Positions 1 through 7,153 of a DNA stretch of 32,992 bases are shown here, piece by piece. This DNA is from an uncultured Eubacteriales bacterium (GTDB taxonomy: Bacteria > Bacillota > Clostridia > Oscillospirales > Oscillospiraceae): positions 1-32,992 of the forward strand of contig USMI01000009.1 in NCBI GenBank assembly GCA_900555735.1, read 5' to 3'. A program made the translations under genes and the position numbers. A model generated the notes under the pieces. It worked only from the letters and a program-made list of their open reading frames with translations. It searched no databases and was not told where the DNA came from. Each line of letters starts with the position of its first letter. Within the stretch, counting starts at the first letter, position 1.

Positions 1-1052
1 CCCGCCACATCCGCCGCCTTGGTCAGCACAGGCCGCCCCGCTCTTCGCATCTGCCGCAGCAGGGCGCGGCCCGTTTCGTTGGCCGCCAGCACACGGGCGT
101 AGGGTACGGTATCCGGCGCTTTGGGAATCCCCAGCCATGCCGCGAGCACCAGCCGCCGCAGGCGGGCCGCCGGATAGCGCTTGGTTTTCACCGCCGCCAG
201 CAGCTCCTCCACCGTGGCGCAGCGACGCACCGCGTCGTACACCCGGTGGTATAGGCCCTCTCCGCCGCCGTCATAGGCGGCAAATTCCTCCTCTGTCATC
301 TGCCGCAGGCGGGCCAGAACGGCCCGCTCCACATGGCGGCTGTCCGTCACACGCCCTGCCGCCAGCTCACGAGCCAGCACCGCCGCAGCGGCCTCCGGCA
401 TGAAGGAAAAGGCCGACGCTCCCTTGCCCTGCCGCACCAGCTGACGGATATAGGTGGCGGAGGCATAGCCCTCCGACGGAGCGCCGTCATGACCGGCGCC
501 GACCCGCCGCACCACGATCGGCGTTATGTCAACCTCGAGTTGGCGGCAGGCCTTCAGATATTCCACCGCCAGCGTGTCGTTGGGCTGGCGCAGCACCGAC
601 GCGGCATCCCCCAGACGGGTCTCCACGGCCTTCTGCCGGGCGGCGGCGTAGGTGACGCCTGCTGCCAGCTCTAACCGGATATCCGCCTGCAAATCGGGAG
701 ACAACAGCGTGTCCGCCACACGTTGCAGCAGCGCGGCGTCGCCGCACTCGCTGCCGAAGCCAATGTGGGTACAGCCCGCCATAGTCAGCAGCTGGACGCC
801 GCCTTTGGCAAAGGTCTCCGCCGTGGCCATGGCCCACGCCGTAGGCAGCTCCAGCACCAGATCCGCGCCGCAGCTGACCGCCATCTCCGCCCGGGAGAGC
901 TTATTCACCAGCGCAGGCTCGCCCCGCTGGACGAAATTGCCGCTCATGGCGCAGACCACGGCGTCCGCGCCATGCTGCCGCAGTTGGGCCATCAGGTAGG
1001 CATGGCCGCTGTGGAGCGGATTGAATTCACAGATGATCCCCGCAACGGTCAT
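1..1052 (-). CDS. tmcAL: tRNA(Met) cytidine acetate ligase TmcAL (UPF0348), 3' end cut off by window edge
   Basis: The minus strand is open from the ATG at 1052 to the window edge, giving about 350 residues of a family usually near 400, so the C-terminus is missing. The N-terminus carries CEFNPLHSGH (residues 8-17), the nucleotidyltransferase HxGH ATP-binding motif of TmcAL. A GFGSE-type segment follows near residue 100. TmcAL uses acetate and ATP to acetylate the wobble cytidine of elongator tRNA-Met in the cytoplasm. The start is supported by AAAGGAG eight bases upstream. It lies 18 bases downstream of the 1071-1613 gene on the same strand, so the two are probably co-transcribed. The family assignment is confident; the missing C-terminus cannot be judged. 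Confidence 0.9.
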   Translation of the reverse strand, partial: MTVAGIICEFNPLHSGHAYLMAQLRQHGADAVVCAMSGNFVQRGEPALVNKLSRAEMAVSCGADLVLELPTAWAMATAETFAKGGVQLLTMAGCTHIGFGSECGDAALLQRVADTLLSPDLQADIRLELAAGVTYAAARQKAVETRLGDAASVLRQPNDTLAVEYLKACRQLEVDITPIVVRRVGAGHDGAPSEGYASATYIRQLVRQGKGASAFSFMPEAAAAVLARELAAGRVTDSRHVERAVLARLRQMTEEEFAAYDGGGEGLYHRVYDAVRRCATVEELLAAVKTKRYPAARLRRLVLAAWLGIPKAPDTVPYARVLAANETGRALLRQMRRAGRPVLTKAADVA

Positions 1053-1070
1053 ATGGGGTGCTCCTTTCCG

Positions 1071-1613
1071 TTATTGGCCGCTATTGGCCTGCCACAGCCG
1101 CCGGATGGCGCGTTCCTCGCCGCCGTCGCAGGCCACCTGCGTCACACTGTCCATCCGGAACAGACACGCTCCGTCACCATAGCCGTACTCGTCTATCAGC
1201 GTCAGCTCGGCGGTCTCCCCGTTTACCGCAGTCACCAGTCCGACGGCGTCATTTGTGCCGCTGTCCCGGAACTCGACGGATGCCACCCACCCATGCCGCG
1301 CCGCCATGGACAGCAGCTGCGCCGCAATGCTGCCGCAGCCCGCTTCCCAGCGCCGGTCCGGCAGCTGGATGCCCTGCATCAGCTTTCGCATTTTCGCGTC
1401 GTACTGGCCGCCGGATTCGATTCTCTGTACGCTGCCGGTCTCCTTCACCAGCAGGCCGTCGTAGGCGCCGTCCGGCGCGATCAGGTACAGGGCCGCAAAG
1501 TCCTCGTCCGCCGCCAGCACTCTGCCATAGCAGAATTTTCCGGTATCGCCCGGATCCATATAAAGCATCAGGTATTCACCTGTGACCATCGCCTGTTGCA
1601 GCCGTCGCAGCAT
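1071..1613 (-). CDS. Unrecognised 180-residue protein upstream of tmcAL
   Basis: I do not recognise this family. The product is soluble, with no signal peptide or membrane segment, and has a beta-rich look with several short acidic/hydrophobic strands. An upstream ATG at 1643 would add ten residues, but that ATG sits inside the -10 box (TAAAAT, 1642-1647) of a good minus-strand promoter. It would therefore lie outside the transcript. The ATG at 1613 has GAGAGGAAG eight bases upstream and is the better start. The gene is followed 18 bases later by tmcAL, so a link to tRNA or translation is possible but is inference from position only. Confidence 0.7.
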   Translation of the reverse strand: MLRRLQQAMVTGEYLMLYMDPGDTGKFCYGRVLAADEDFAALYLIAPDGAYDGLLVKETGSVQRIESGGQYDAKMRKLMQGIQLPDRRWEAGCGSIAAQLLSMAARHGWVASVEFRDSGTNDAVGLVTAVNGETAELTLIDEYGYGDGACLFRMDSVTQVACDGGEERAIRRLWQANSGQ

Positions 1614-1641
1614 CCGCGTCACTTCCTCTCGTTTTTTTCTC

Positions 1642-1670
1642 ATTTTACCCCATGCGGCAGACAAATGCAA
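1642..1670 (-). promoter_or_regulatory. Minus-strand sigma-A promoter for the 1613 gene and tmcAL
   Basis: Read on the minus strand: TTGCAT (1665-1670), a 17-base spacer, then TAAAAT (1642-1647). Its -35 box is one base away from the -35 box of the divergent mtnN promoter. Confidence 0.6.
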
Positions 1671-1671
1671 C

Positions 1672-1701
1672 TTGACATTTGCCCCGCGCCATATTTACAA
1701 T
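1672..1701 (+). promoter_or_regulatory. Sigma-A promoter for mtnN-luxS
   Basis: TTGACA (1672-1677), an 18-base spacer, then TACAAT (1696-1701). This places the start of transcription near 1708, about 26 bases before the mtnN ATG. Confidence 0.65.
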
Positions 1702-1733
1702 AGGAGCAACACAACGAAATGAGGTCTGTACCT

Positions 1734-2399
1734 ATGCATATTGCCCTTTTCTACGCCATGCCGTCGGAGATCGACAGCCTCATCCACGGGGCCGAGCCTA
1801 TGGAGACGGTACACGGCGTATCCTTTTACCGCATCCGGCCCAACGTCATCGCCTGCTGCGGCGGCGTGGGCAAGGTGAACGCCGCCATGGCCGCCGCGCT
1901 GCTGATCGAGCGCTATCACCCCGACCTGATCCTCAACGCCGGCGTGGCGGGCTGCTTTGAGGAGGTGCCCATCGGCACGCTGGTGCTGGCGGAGAAGTTC
2001 GTCCAGCACGACGTAGACACCACCGGCGTAGGCGACCCCATCGGGCTGGTGTCCACCGTCAACCGGGTGGACTTCCCCACCGCCGATCTTGAAAAGGCAA
2101 AGGCCGCCATGGACAAAACCGGCTATCCCTACCGCACCGGCACCGTGGCCACCGGCGACTGGTTCGGCATCCCCGGCCAGCGTGCCGACTGGGTGCGAGA
2201 CACCTTCCACCCCCTGCTGTGCGAGATGGAGGGCGGCGCGGCGGCGCAGGTGTGCTATCGCTGCGGCATACCCTTTATGGCGCTGAAATCCGTGTCCGAC
2301 TGCCTGACCAGCAAGCACGACTACAATTTTAATTTTCCCACCGCCATGCGAGACCTGAACGCCGCTGTCATGGCTCTGGTGGACCATCTGGAGGACTGA
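1734..2399 (+). CDS. mtnN: 5'-methylthioadenosine/S-adenosylhomocysteine nucleosidase (MTAN)
   Basis: 221 residues. It hydrolyses S-adenosylhomocysteine to S-ribosylhomocysteine plus adenine, and 5'-methylthioadenosine likewise. With the start at 1734 the catalytic acid in AMPSEID falls at Glu12, as in the E. coli enzyme. The substrate glutamate is in CEMEGGAAAQ (Glu166), and the proton-donor aspartate is in KSVSD (Asp189). GAGGT eight bases upstream favours 1734 over the in-frame ATG at 1719. The gene ends three bases before luxS, which uses its product, so the two form a recycling operon. A futalosine hydrolase is a distant alternative; the luxS neighbour argues against it. Confidence 0.92.
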   Translation: MHIALFYAMPSEIDSLIHGAEPMETVHGVSFYRIRPNVIACCGGVGKVNAAMAAALLIERYHPDLILNAGVAGCFEEVPIGTLVLAEKFVQHDVDTTGVGDPIGLVSTVNRVDFPTADLEKAKAAMDKTGYPYRTGTVATGDWFGIPGQRADWVRDTFHPLLCEMEGGAAAQVCYRCGIPFMALKSVSDCLTSKHDYNFNFPTAMRDLNAAVMALVDHLED

Positions 2400-2402
2400 A
2401 CC

Positions 2403-2867
2403 ATGGAACGTATCGCAAGCTTTACCGTGAACCATGATGTGCTGACGCCGGGGCTGTATCTCAGCCGGCGGGACGGCAGCGTCACTACCTTCGACCTGCG
2501 CTTCAAGAAGCCCAACACCGGCGATCTGCTGACCAACGCCCAGATGCACTCGGTGGAGCACATCATCGCCACCGCCCTGCGCAACAGCGAGCAGAAGGAA
2601 GCCGTCATCTACTTCGGTCCCATGGGCTGCCAGACGGGCTTCTACTTCCTGTTTGACAGCGCTCAGCTCACCGACGCGCAGGCCATCGACCTGCTGCGGC
2701 AGGTGTTCGCACAGGGCGCGGCGTGGGAAGGTCCCATGCCCGGCAAGTCCTCCCGCGAATGTGGGAATTATGTCAACCTAGACGTAGCGCTGGCGCGGGA
2801 GTGCTGCGCGTTTTACGCCGGTGTGATCGACGGCTGGACGGTGGAAAAGCTGGTCTATCCGGAGTAA
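2403..2867 (+). CDS. luxS: S-ribosylhomocysteine lyase LuxS
   Basis: 154 residues, full length for the family. LuxS cleaves S-ribosylhomocysteine to homocysteine and DPD, the precursor of the signal AI-2. The metal ligands are visible as HSVEH (His49, His53) and ECGNY (Cys120). The catalytic cysteine is in GPMGCQTGFY (Cys76). It starts three bases after the mtnN stop and shares that gene's promoter. No clear T-tailed terminator follows; an inverted repeat at 2881-2909 lacks a downstream T-run. Function is secure as a SAM-recycling enzyme; whether AI-2 is used for signalling cannot be told from the sequence. Confidence 0.96.
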   Translation: MERIASFTVNHDVLTPGLYLSRRDGSVTTFDLRFKKPNTGDLLTNAQMHSVEHIIATALRNSEQKEAVIYFGPMGCQTGFYFLFDSAQLTDAQAIDLLRQVFAQGAAWEGPMPGKSSRECGNYVNLDVALARECCAFYAGVIDGWTVEKLVYPE

Positions 2868-2921
2868 GGGAAAACGGGACGTTTTTCCGGAAAATTTGCC
2901 GGAAAAAACGGGGAATTTCTG

Positions 2922-2950
2922 TTGACAAAGGGATTTTCCGCTGTTATACT
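2922..2950 (+). promoter_or_regulatory. Strong sigma-A promoter for rplU-prp-rpmA
   Basis: TTGACA (2922-2927), a 17-base spacer, then TATACT (2945-2950). It is close to consensus, as expected for ribosomal protein genes. Confidence 0.75.
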
Positions 2951-2956
2951 AATAAG

Positions 2957-3044
2957 GCCGCTTTGAATGGGTCAAAAGTTTCAGCTTCGACTGAACGCCC
3001 CCGACAGCGAGTCCGTAATTAAGGAAAGGCAGGTGCAACAAGTA
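2957..3044 (+). ncRNA. Putative L21 leader (5' UTR of rplU)
   Basis: About 88 transcribed but untranslated bases lie between the rplU promoter and its ATG. Bacillota rplU operons commonly carry a structured L21 leader here that is thought to mediate feedback by L21. The call rests on position and length; I did not confirm the consensus structure by eye. A search with the Rfam L21 leader model would decide it. Confidence 0.4.
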
Positions 3045-3356
3045 ATGCAGGCTATTATCGTGACCGGTGGTAAGCAGTACGCCGTCTCTGAGGGCGACAT
3101 TCTGTTTATCGAAAAGCTGGACGCCGAGGCTGGCGCTTCCGTGGTGTTTGACCAGGTGCTGGCGATCGTGGACGGCGAGAACACCAAGTTCGGCACTCCC
3201 GTGGTGGAGGGCGCGAAGGTGGACGCCACCATCGTGAAGAACGGCAAGGGCAAGAAGATCCGTATCTTCAAGTACACCCCCAAGAAGGGTTACCGCAAAC
3301 GTCAGGGTCATCGTCAGCCCTACACCAAGGTTGAGATCGGCAAGATCAGCTTCTAA
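3045..3356 (+). CDS. rplU: 50S ribosomal protein L21
   Basis: 103 residues beginning MQAIIVTGGKQYAV, the conserved L21 N-terminus, and ending in the basic KGYRKRQGHRQ region that contacts 23S rRNA. The reading frame is open further upstream to 2967, but those residues do not resemble L21 and fall in the leader, so 3045 is chosen. It heads the rplU-prp-rpmA operon, the standard Firmicutes order, with nine bases to prp. Confidence 0.97.
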   Translation: MQAIIVTGGKQYAVSEGDILFIEKLDAEAGASVVFDQVLAIVDGENTKFGTPVVEGAKVDATIVKNGKGKKIRIFKYTPKKGYRKRQGHRQPYTKVEIGKISF

Positions 3357-3365
3357 GGTGACAGT

Positions 3366-3695
3366 ATGACGAGCGTCATTTTCCACACCGTGGAAGAGCG
3401 CATCATCGGATTTGATGCACAGGGCCACAGCGGATACGGCGAAGAGGGCGAGGATATCGTCTGCGCCGCCGTGACCAGCGCCGTAAGGTTGGTGGAAGCC
3501 ACCGTCAACGACGTGATGGGGCTGTGCGCCTCGGTGAAGGTCGATCAGGAGACCGCCGCCATTTCGTTCCGGCTGCCCGGAGGACTGGCGCCCACAGCGG
3601 AATCCACCTGTCAGAATTTGATGACGGGTCTGATGGTCTATCTGGCTCAGCTTCACGACGAATATCCGGAAAACATCGAAGTGATGGAGGCATAA
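3366..3695 (+). CDS. prp: Ribosomal-processing cysteine protease Prp
   Basis: 109 residues. Prp removes the N-terminal extension of L27 during ribosome assembly in Firmicutes and related bacteria. The catalytic pair is visible: His21 in GHSGYGEEGEDIVC and Cys33 at the end of that motif. AAGGTGACAGT precedes the ATG. It sits between rplU and rpmA, whose product is its substrate. Length and motif match the family (formerly ysxB/DUF464). Confidence 0.95.
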   Translation: MTSVIFHTVEERIIGFDAQGHSGYGEEGEDIVCAAVTSAVRLVEATVNDVMGLCASVKVDQETAAISFRLPGGLAPTAESTCQNLMTGLMVYLAQLHDEYPENIEVMEA

Positions 3696-3738
3696 GTCTC
3701 TCTCCTTCCGTATCTTTTAGAAAGGATGGTACTGCGAA

Positions 3739-4020
3739 ATGTTGCACATTGGTCTGCAGTTCTTCGCCCATAAAAAAGGTATGGGCTCCACCAAGAACGG
3801 CCGCGACTCCGAGTCCAAGCGCCTTGGCCCCAAGCGCGCTGACGGTCAGTTCGTTCTGGCTGGCAACATCCTTGTTCGCCAGCGCGGCACCCACATTCAC
3901 CCCGGCACCAACGTGGGCAAGGGTACCGATGACACCCTGTTCGCCAAGGCTGACGGCGTTGTCCGCTTTGAGCGTCTGGGCAAGGATCGTAAGCAGGTTT
4001 CTGTTTACCCCGCCGAGTAA
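3739..4020 (+). CDS. rpmA: 50S ribosomal protein L27 with cleavable N-terminal extension
   Basis: 93 residues. The N-terminus MLHIGLQFF precedes AHKKGMGSTKNGRDS, where mature L27 begins. The extension ends at Phe9-Ala10, the site known to be cut by Prp in staphylococci. The mature N-terminus reaches towards the peptidyl-transferase centre, which is why an uncut extension is harmful. An AAAGGATGG ribosome binding site lies ten bases upstream. The gene is followed by a strong terminator at 4039-4068. Confidence 0.97.
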   Translation: MLHIGLQFFAHKKGMGSTKNGRDSESKRLGPKRADGQFVLAGNILVRQRGTHIHPGTNVGKGTDDTLFAKADGVVRFERLGKDRKQVSVYPAE

Positions 4021-4038
4021 TTTTGTCTTGATCAAAAG

Positions 4039-4068
4039 CACGCCTGCCGCACGGCAGGCGTGTTTTTT
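4039..4068 (+). terminator. Rho-independent terminator of rplU-prp-rpmA
   Basis: Perfect 10-base-pair stem (4039-4048 with 4053-4062), a GCAC loop, then six T. Confidence 0.9.
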
Positions 4069-4116
4069 ACTATCGAGGCCCGTCCGGATTACGCGGCAGT
4101 CCTCTGGCGTCCCCAC

Positions 4117-4145
4117 TTGACGTACACGGAAATTTCCGCTAAAAT
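4117..4145 (+). promoter_or_regulatory. Promoter for obg
   Basis: TTGACG (4117-4122), a 17-base spacer, then TAAAAT (4140-4145). A second possible -10, TATACT at 4150-4155, lacks a good -35 box. Confidence 0.55.
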
Positions 4146-4197
4146 AGGATATACTAGGTGTATAAGGCACATTTTTCAAATATAACGAGGTAATACA

Positions 4198-5478
4198 ATG
4201 GCAAACGGATTCATCGACAAGGCCCGCATCACCTGCCGCGCCGGCAACGGCGGCAACGGAGCGGTAGCCTTCCATCGGGAGAAATACATTGCCGCCGGCG
4301 GCCCCGACGGCGGCGACGGCGGCGACGGCGGCTCCATCATCCTGAAGGTGGACGACAACATGTCCACCCTGATGGACTTCCGCTACAAGCGCAAATATGT
4401 GGCCGACAACGGCGTAGACGGGCAGGGCGGCCGCAAGTCCGGCAAGGACGGTCAGAGCCTGACCATCCGTGTCCCTCGCGGCACACTGGTGCGGGACGCC
4501 GAAACCGGCGAGATCATCAAGGATATGTCCGACGATGCGCCCTATGTGCTGTGCAAGGGCGGCCGGGGCGGCTGGGGCAACCAGCACTTCGCCACCCCCA
4601 CCCGTCAGGTGCCCCGCTTCGCCAAGGCGGGTCTGCCCGGCGAGAGCCACGACGTGGTGCTGGAGCTGAAGCTGCTGGCGGACGTGGGACTGGTGGGCTT
4701 CCCCAACGTGGGCAAATCCACGCTGCTGAGCGTGGTCACCAAGGCCCATCCCAAGATCGCCAACTACCACTTCACCACCCTGTATCCCAATCTGGGCGTG
4801 GTGTATGTAGACGAAGGCGTCAGCTTCGTCATGGCGGATATCCCCGGCATTATCGAGGGCGCCAGCGAGGGCGCGGGCCTTGGCCACGACTTCCTGCGGC
4901 ATATCGACCGCTGCCGCCTGCTGGTGCATCTGGTGGACGTTTCCGGCAGCGAAGGCCGGGATCCCATCGCGGATTTTGACGCCATCAACGCCGAATTGAA
5001 GGAATACAGCCCCGAATTGGCCACCCGTCCCCAGATCGCCGTGGCCAACAAGACGGACCTTCTGATGGACGAGGAACAGCTGGATGCCTTCCGCACCCAT
5101 GTGGAGAAGCTGGGCTATGAGTTCTTCGCCATGTCTGCCGCCACCCATCAGGGCACGCGGGAGCTGGTGCAGCGCATCAGTCAGCGGCTCAGCGAGCTGC
5201 CGCCGGTAACGGTGTACGAGCCGGAATATGTACCCCGTCCGCCTCAGATCGACACCTCCGAGCCGCTGCACATCGAGCGGGATGACAACACATGGCTGGT
5301 GGAAGGCCCGTGGCTCCAGCGGCTCATGGCCAACATCAACTTCTCCGACTACGAAAGCCGGATGTATTTCGACAAGATGCTGCGCCAGAGCGGCCTCTTC
5401 GACCGGCTGGAGCAGATGGGTATTCAGGATGGTCACATCGTCAGCATGTACGATCTGGAATTTGAGTACCAGCGCTGA
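4198..5478 (+). CDS. obg: GTPase Obg/CgtA
   Basis: 426 residues in three parts. The glycine-rich Obg fold spans about 1-158. The G domain has G1 GFPNVGKS (167-174), G3 DIPG (214-217), G4 NKTD (284-287) and G5 SAA (313-315). The C-terminal OCT domain spans about 345-426 and ends YDLEFEYQR. Obg binds the 50S subunit and couples GTP state to ribosome assembly and growth control. GAGG lies eight bases before the ATG. The gene follows rpmA, the common obg neighbourhood, but here it has its own promoter after the rpmA terminator. Confidence 0.97.
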   Translation: MANGFIDKARITCRAGNGGNGAVAFHREKYIAAGGPDGGDGGDGGSIILKVDDNMSTLMDFRYKRKYVADNGVDGQGGRKSGKDGQSLTIRVPRGTLVRDAETGEIIKDMSDDAPYVLCKGGRGGWGNQHFATPTRQVPRFAKAGLPGESHDVVLELKLLADVGLVGFPNVGKSTLLSVVTKAHPKIANYHFTTLYPNLGVVYVDEGVSFVMADIPGIIEGASEGAGLGHDFLRHIDRCRLLVHLVDVSGSEGRDPIADFDAINAELKEYSPELATRPQIAVANKTDLLMDEEQLDAFRTHVEKLGYEFFAMSAATHQGTRELVQRISQRLSELPPVTVYEPEYVPRPPQIDTSEPLHIERDDNTWLVEGPWLQRLMANINFSDYESRMYFDKMLRQSGLFDRLEQMGIQDGHIVSMYDLEFEYQR

Positions 5479-5491
5479 AACCGCATAAACG

Positions 5492-5530
5492 ACACCTCCG
5501 CCGCGCACACTAGCGGCGGAGGTGTTTTTT
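5492..5530 (+). terminator. Terminator of obg, overlapping the ribosome binding site of the next gene
   Basis: Perfect 13-base-pair stem (5492-5504 with 5513-5525), an 8-base loop, and a run of T that ends directly at the ATG at 5531. The 3' arm contains GGAGGTG (5518-5524), which is also the Shine-Dalgarno sequence of the following micro-gene. Confidence 0.85.
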
Positions 5531-5710
5531 ATGAAATATGCCATTGATCTCACCGATCTTCTCAACAACGATCCGCAGGCGTATACCTACTTCTATGCCC
5601 TGCCCGCCCAGACCCAGACCGACCTGCGCAAGCGGGACATCCGCAGCATGGAGGAACTGAAAGCCGCCGCGGCAGATCTGGCCTACGCCGACCGCCCGGA
5701 CGTATTTTAG
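5531..5710 (+). CDS. 59-residue conserved-looking small protein, function unknown
   Basis: Begins MKYAIDLTDLLNNDPQAY; soluble, acidic N-terminal half, predicted mostly helical, with no cysteine and no membrane segment. I have an impression of similar 'DLTDLLNNDP...YFYSLP' small proteins in other Clostridia, but cannot name a family. The ATG at 5531 is chosen over 5522 because 5522 lies within the terminator stem and the GGAGGTG is correctly spaced only for 5531. Expression would require read-through of the obg terminator or a transcript starting within the hairpin region. A terminator-like hairpin at 5728-5755 follows. Confidence 0.6.
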   Translation: MKYAIDLTDLLNNDPQAYTYFYALPAQTQTDLRKRDIRSMEELKAAAADLAYADRPDVF

Positions 5711-5727
5711 CTTTTTTCCGGCATGAA

Positions 5728-5755
5728 AATTGACCGCCTTCTCAGGCGGTCAATT
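5728..5755. terminator. Shared terminator between the small protein gene and the convergent ABC ATPase
   Basis: Perfect 11-base-pair stem (5728-5738 with 5745-5755) and a 6-base loop. On the minus strand it is followed by TT after the AATT arm (weak T-run); on the plus strand by CTTAT. It lies 15 bases beyond the ATPase stop. Confidence 0.6.
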
Positions 5756-5770
5756 CTTATATTGGCAGTG

Positions 5771-6940
5771 TCAAAACTCCAGATTCTTTTCGGTCTCCTT
5801 GCTGAACACATGGGCCACGTTGCCGCCGAAGATCATGTTGACCTCGCTGCCCATGGGGAAGTGGGCGGCATTGCCGTTAGTAGGCACGATGACCACCACG
5901 TCCTTGTCGCCCGCGGTGATGTGCAGGTGTACGGAGGAGCCCATCAACTCGCTGACGTCCACCTTGCCCTTAACGCCATCGGCGCACAGCATGATATGGT
6001 CAGGCCGGACACCCAGCACCACATCCTGCTCCGGCACATCCTTGGCGCTGAGGCGCGCCTGTTTTTCGTCGGACAACTCCACGGTGATACCGCTCAGCGT
6101 CACGGCGTACTTGCCGTTCTGCTTGATGAGCCGTGCGTCAAACAGGTTCATCTGGGGCGTGCCGATAAAGCCTGCCACGAACAGGTTGGCGGGATGGTCA
6201 AAGACCTCCTGAGGCGTGCCGATCTGCTGGATGAAGCCGTCCTTCATAATGACAATCCGGTCGCCCAGCGTCATAGCCTCGGTCTGGTCGTGGGTCACGT
6301 AAATAAATGTGGTATCGATCCGCTGGCGCAGCTTGATGATCTCGGCGCGCATCTGGTTACGCAGCTTGGCGTCCAGATTGGACAGAGGCTCGTCCATCAG
6401 GAACACAGCGGGATCGCGGACGATGGCGCGGCCAATGGCCACACGCTGGCGCTGGCCGCCGGACAGAGCCTTGGGCTTGCGATCCAGATACTGAGTGATG
6501 TCAAGGATCTCCGCCGCCTGACGCACCTTCTTGTCGATCTCGTCCTTGGGGACCTTCTTCAGCTTCAGGGAGAAGGCCATGTTCTCATACACGGTCATGT
6601 GGGGATACAGGGCGTAGTTCTGGAACACCATGGCGATATCACGATCCTTGGGCTCCACATCGTTCATCATCTTGTCGCCGATCCACAGCTCGCCGGAGGT
6701 GATGTCCTCCAGACCTGCGATCATGCGCAGGGTGGTGGATTTACCGCAGCCGGAGGGGCCCACCAGCACGATGAACTCCTTGTCGGCGATCTCCAGATTG
6801 AACTGCTGGACGGCCACAACGCCTTCCTCAGTGATCTGGAGATTGGTTTTCTTCTCCGGCTCCTCGCCCTTCTTGGTCTTTTTCTTTTTCTCGGTGTTGG
6901 GGTAGATCTTCTTCAGATCCTTCAATACGACCTTTGCCAT
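5771..6940 (-). CDS. Sugar ABC transporter ATP-binding protein (MsmK/UgpC/MalK type)
   Basis: 389 residues from the ATG at 6940; a second ATG at 6943 directly precedes it. Walker A is GPSGCGKST (61-69), the Q-loop Gln107, the signature LSGGQ (159-163), Walker B LMDEP, and the H-loop His217 in YVTHDQTEAM. A regulatory OB-fold (TOBE-like) C-terminal domain follows after about residue 240. This type hydrolyses ATP for carbohydrate importers and is often shared by several of them. Residues 15-38 form a lysine/glutamate-rich insert not found in E. coli MalK. No permease or binding protein lies nearby; the only matching set is at 30-33 kb. The usual close ribosome binding site is missing (see the leader). 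Confidence 0.92.
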   Translation of the reverse strand: MAKVVLKDLKKIYPNTEKKKKTKKGEEPEKKTNLQITEEGVVAVQQFNLEIADKEFIVLVGPSGCGKSTTLRMIAGLEDITSGELWIGDKMMNDVEPKDRDIAMVFQNYALYPHMTVYENMAFSLKLKKVPKDEIDKKVRQAAEILDITQYLDRKPKALSGGQRQRVAIGRAIVRDPAVFLMDEPLSNLDAKLRNQMRAEIIKLRQRIDTTFIYVTHDQTEAMTLGDRIVIMKDGFIQQIGTPQEVFDHPANLFVAGFIGTPQMNLFDARLIKQNGKYAVTLSGITVELSDEKQARLSAKDVPEQDVVLGVRPDHIMLCADGVKGKVDVSELMGSSVHLHITAGDKDVVVIVPTNGNAAHFPMGSEVNMIFGGNVAHVFSKETEKNLEF

Positions 6941-6943
6941 CAT

Positions 6944-7117
6944 TCGTTGACTGTAACTGTTCTGCCTCCGCAAGGAACAGTCTCGCAGCCGCCTTCCGGC
7001 GCACTGCCTTACGACAGGTCTCCACACTGCCGCACCGCCAGCCACAGCGGATCTTCCTCCTTTAAGTTGCCGCCGCCGGTCATAAAGTGGAGTGACCACC
7101 GGCGGTTGGAATAAGAC
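6944..7117 (-). promoter_or_regulatory. Long structured leader of the ABC ATPase gene
   Basis: About 170 bases lie between the predicted transcription start and the ATG. Two inverted repeats are visible: 7073-7080 with 7098-7105 (8 base pairs), and 6956-6962 with 6975-6981 (7 base pairs). The second has a GGAGG in its loop, 21 bases from the start codon. A stronger AAAGGAGG (7056-7063) sits ten bases before an in-frame GTG (7045), which would add 35 residues that do not resemble an ABC N-terminus. Confidence 0.45.
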
Positions 7118-7124
7118 AGTATCT

Positions 7125-7153
7125 ATTTTACACGAATGTCCGGCAAATTACAA
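7125..7153 (-). promoter_or_regulatory. Promoter for the ABC ATPase gene
   Basis: Minus strand: TTGTAA (7148-7153), a 17-base spacer, then TAAAAT (7125-7130). Confidence 0.55.

Noticed and set aside
2881..2909. Inverted repeat after luxS considered as its terminator
   Set aside because: The stem is A/T-ended with no T-run afterwards; it could still slow transcription but is not a convincing intrinsic terminator.
3524..5568. Long open frames antisense to rplU-prp-rpmA and obg (including one of 687 codons)
   Set aside because: They mirror confidently identified genes in GC-rich DNA, have skewed His/Gly/Ala/Arg composition, and show no family motif or ribosome site. They are shadows.
7043..7045. 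GTG start for the ABC ATPase with a 35-residue extension
   Set aside because: The extension does not resemble any ABC N-terminus, while MAKVVLKDLKKIYP at 6940 does; kept as an open question in the findings, not as the annotated start.
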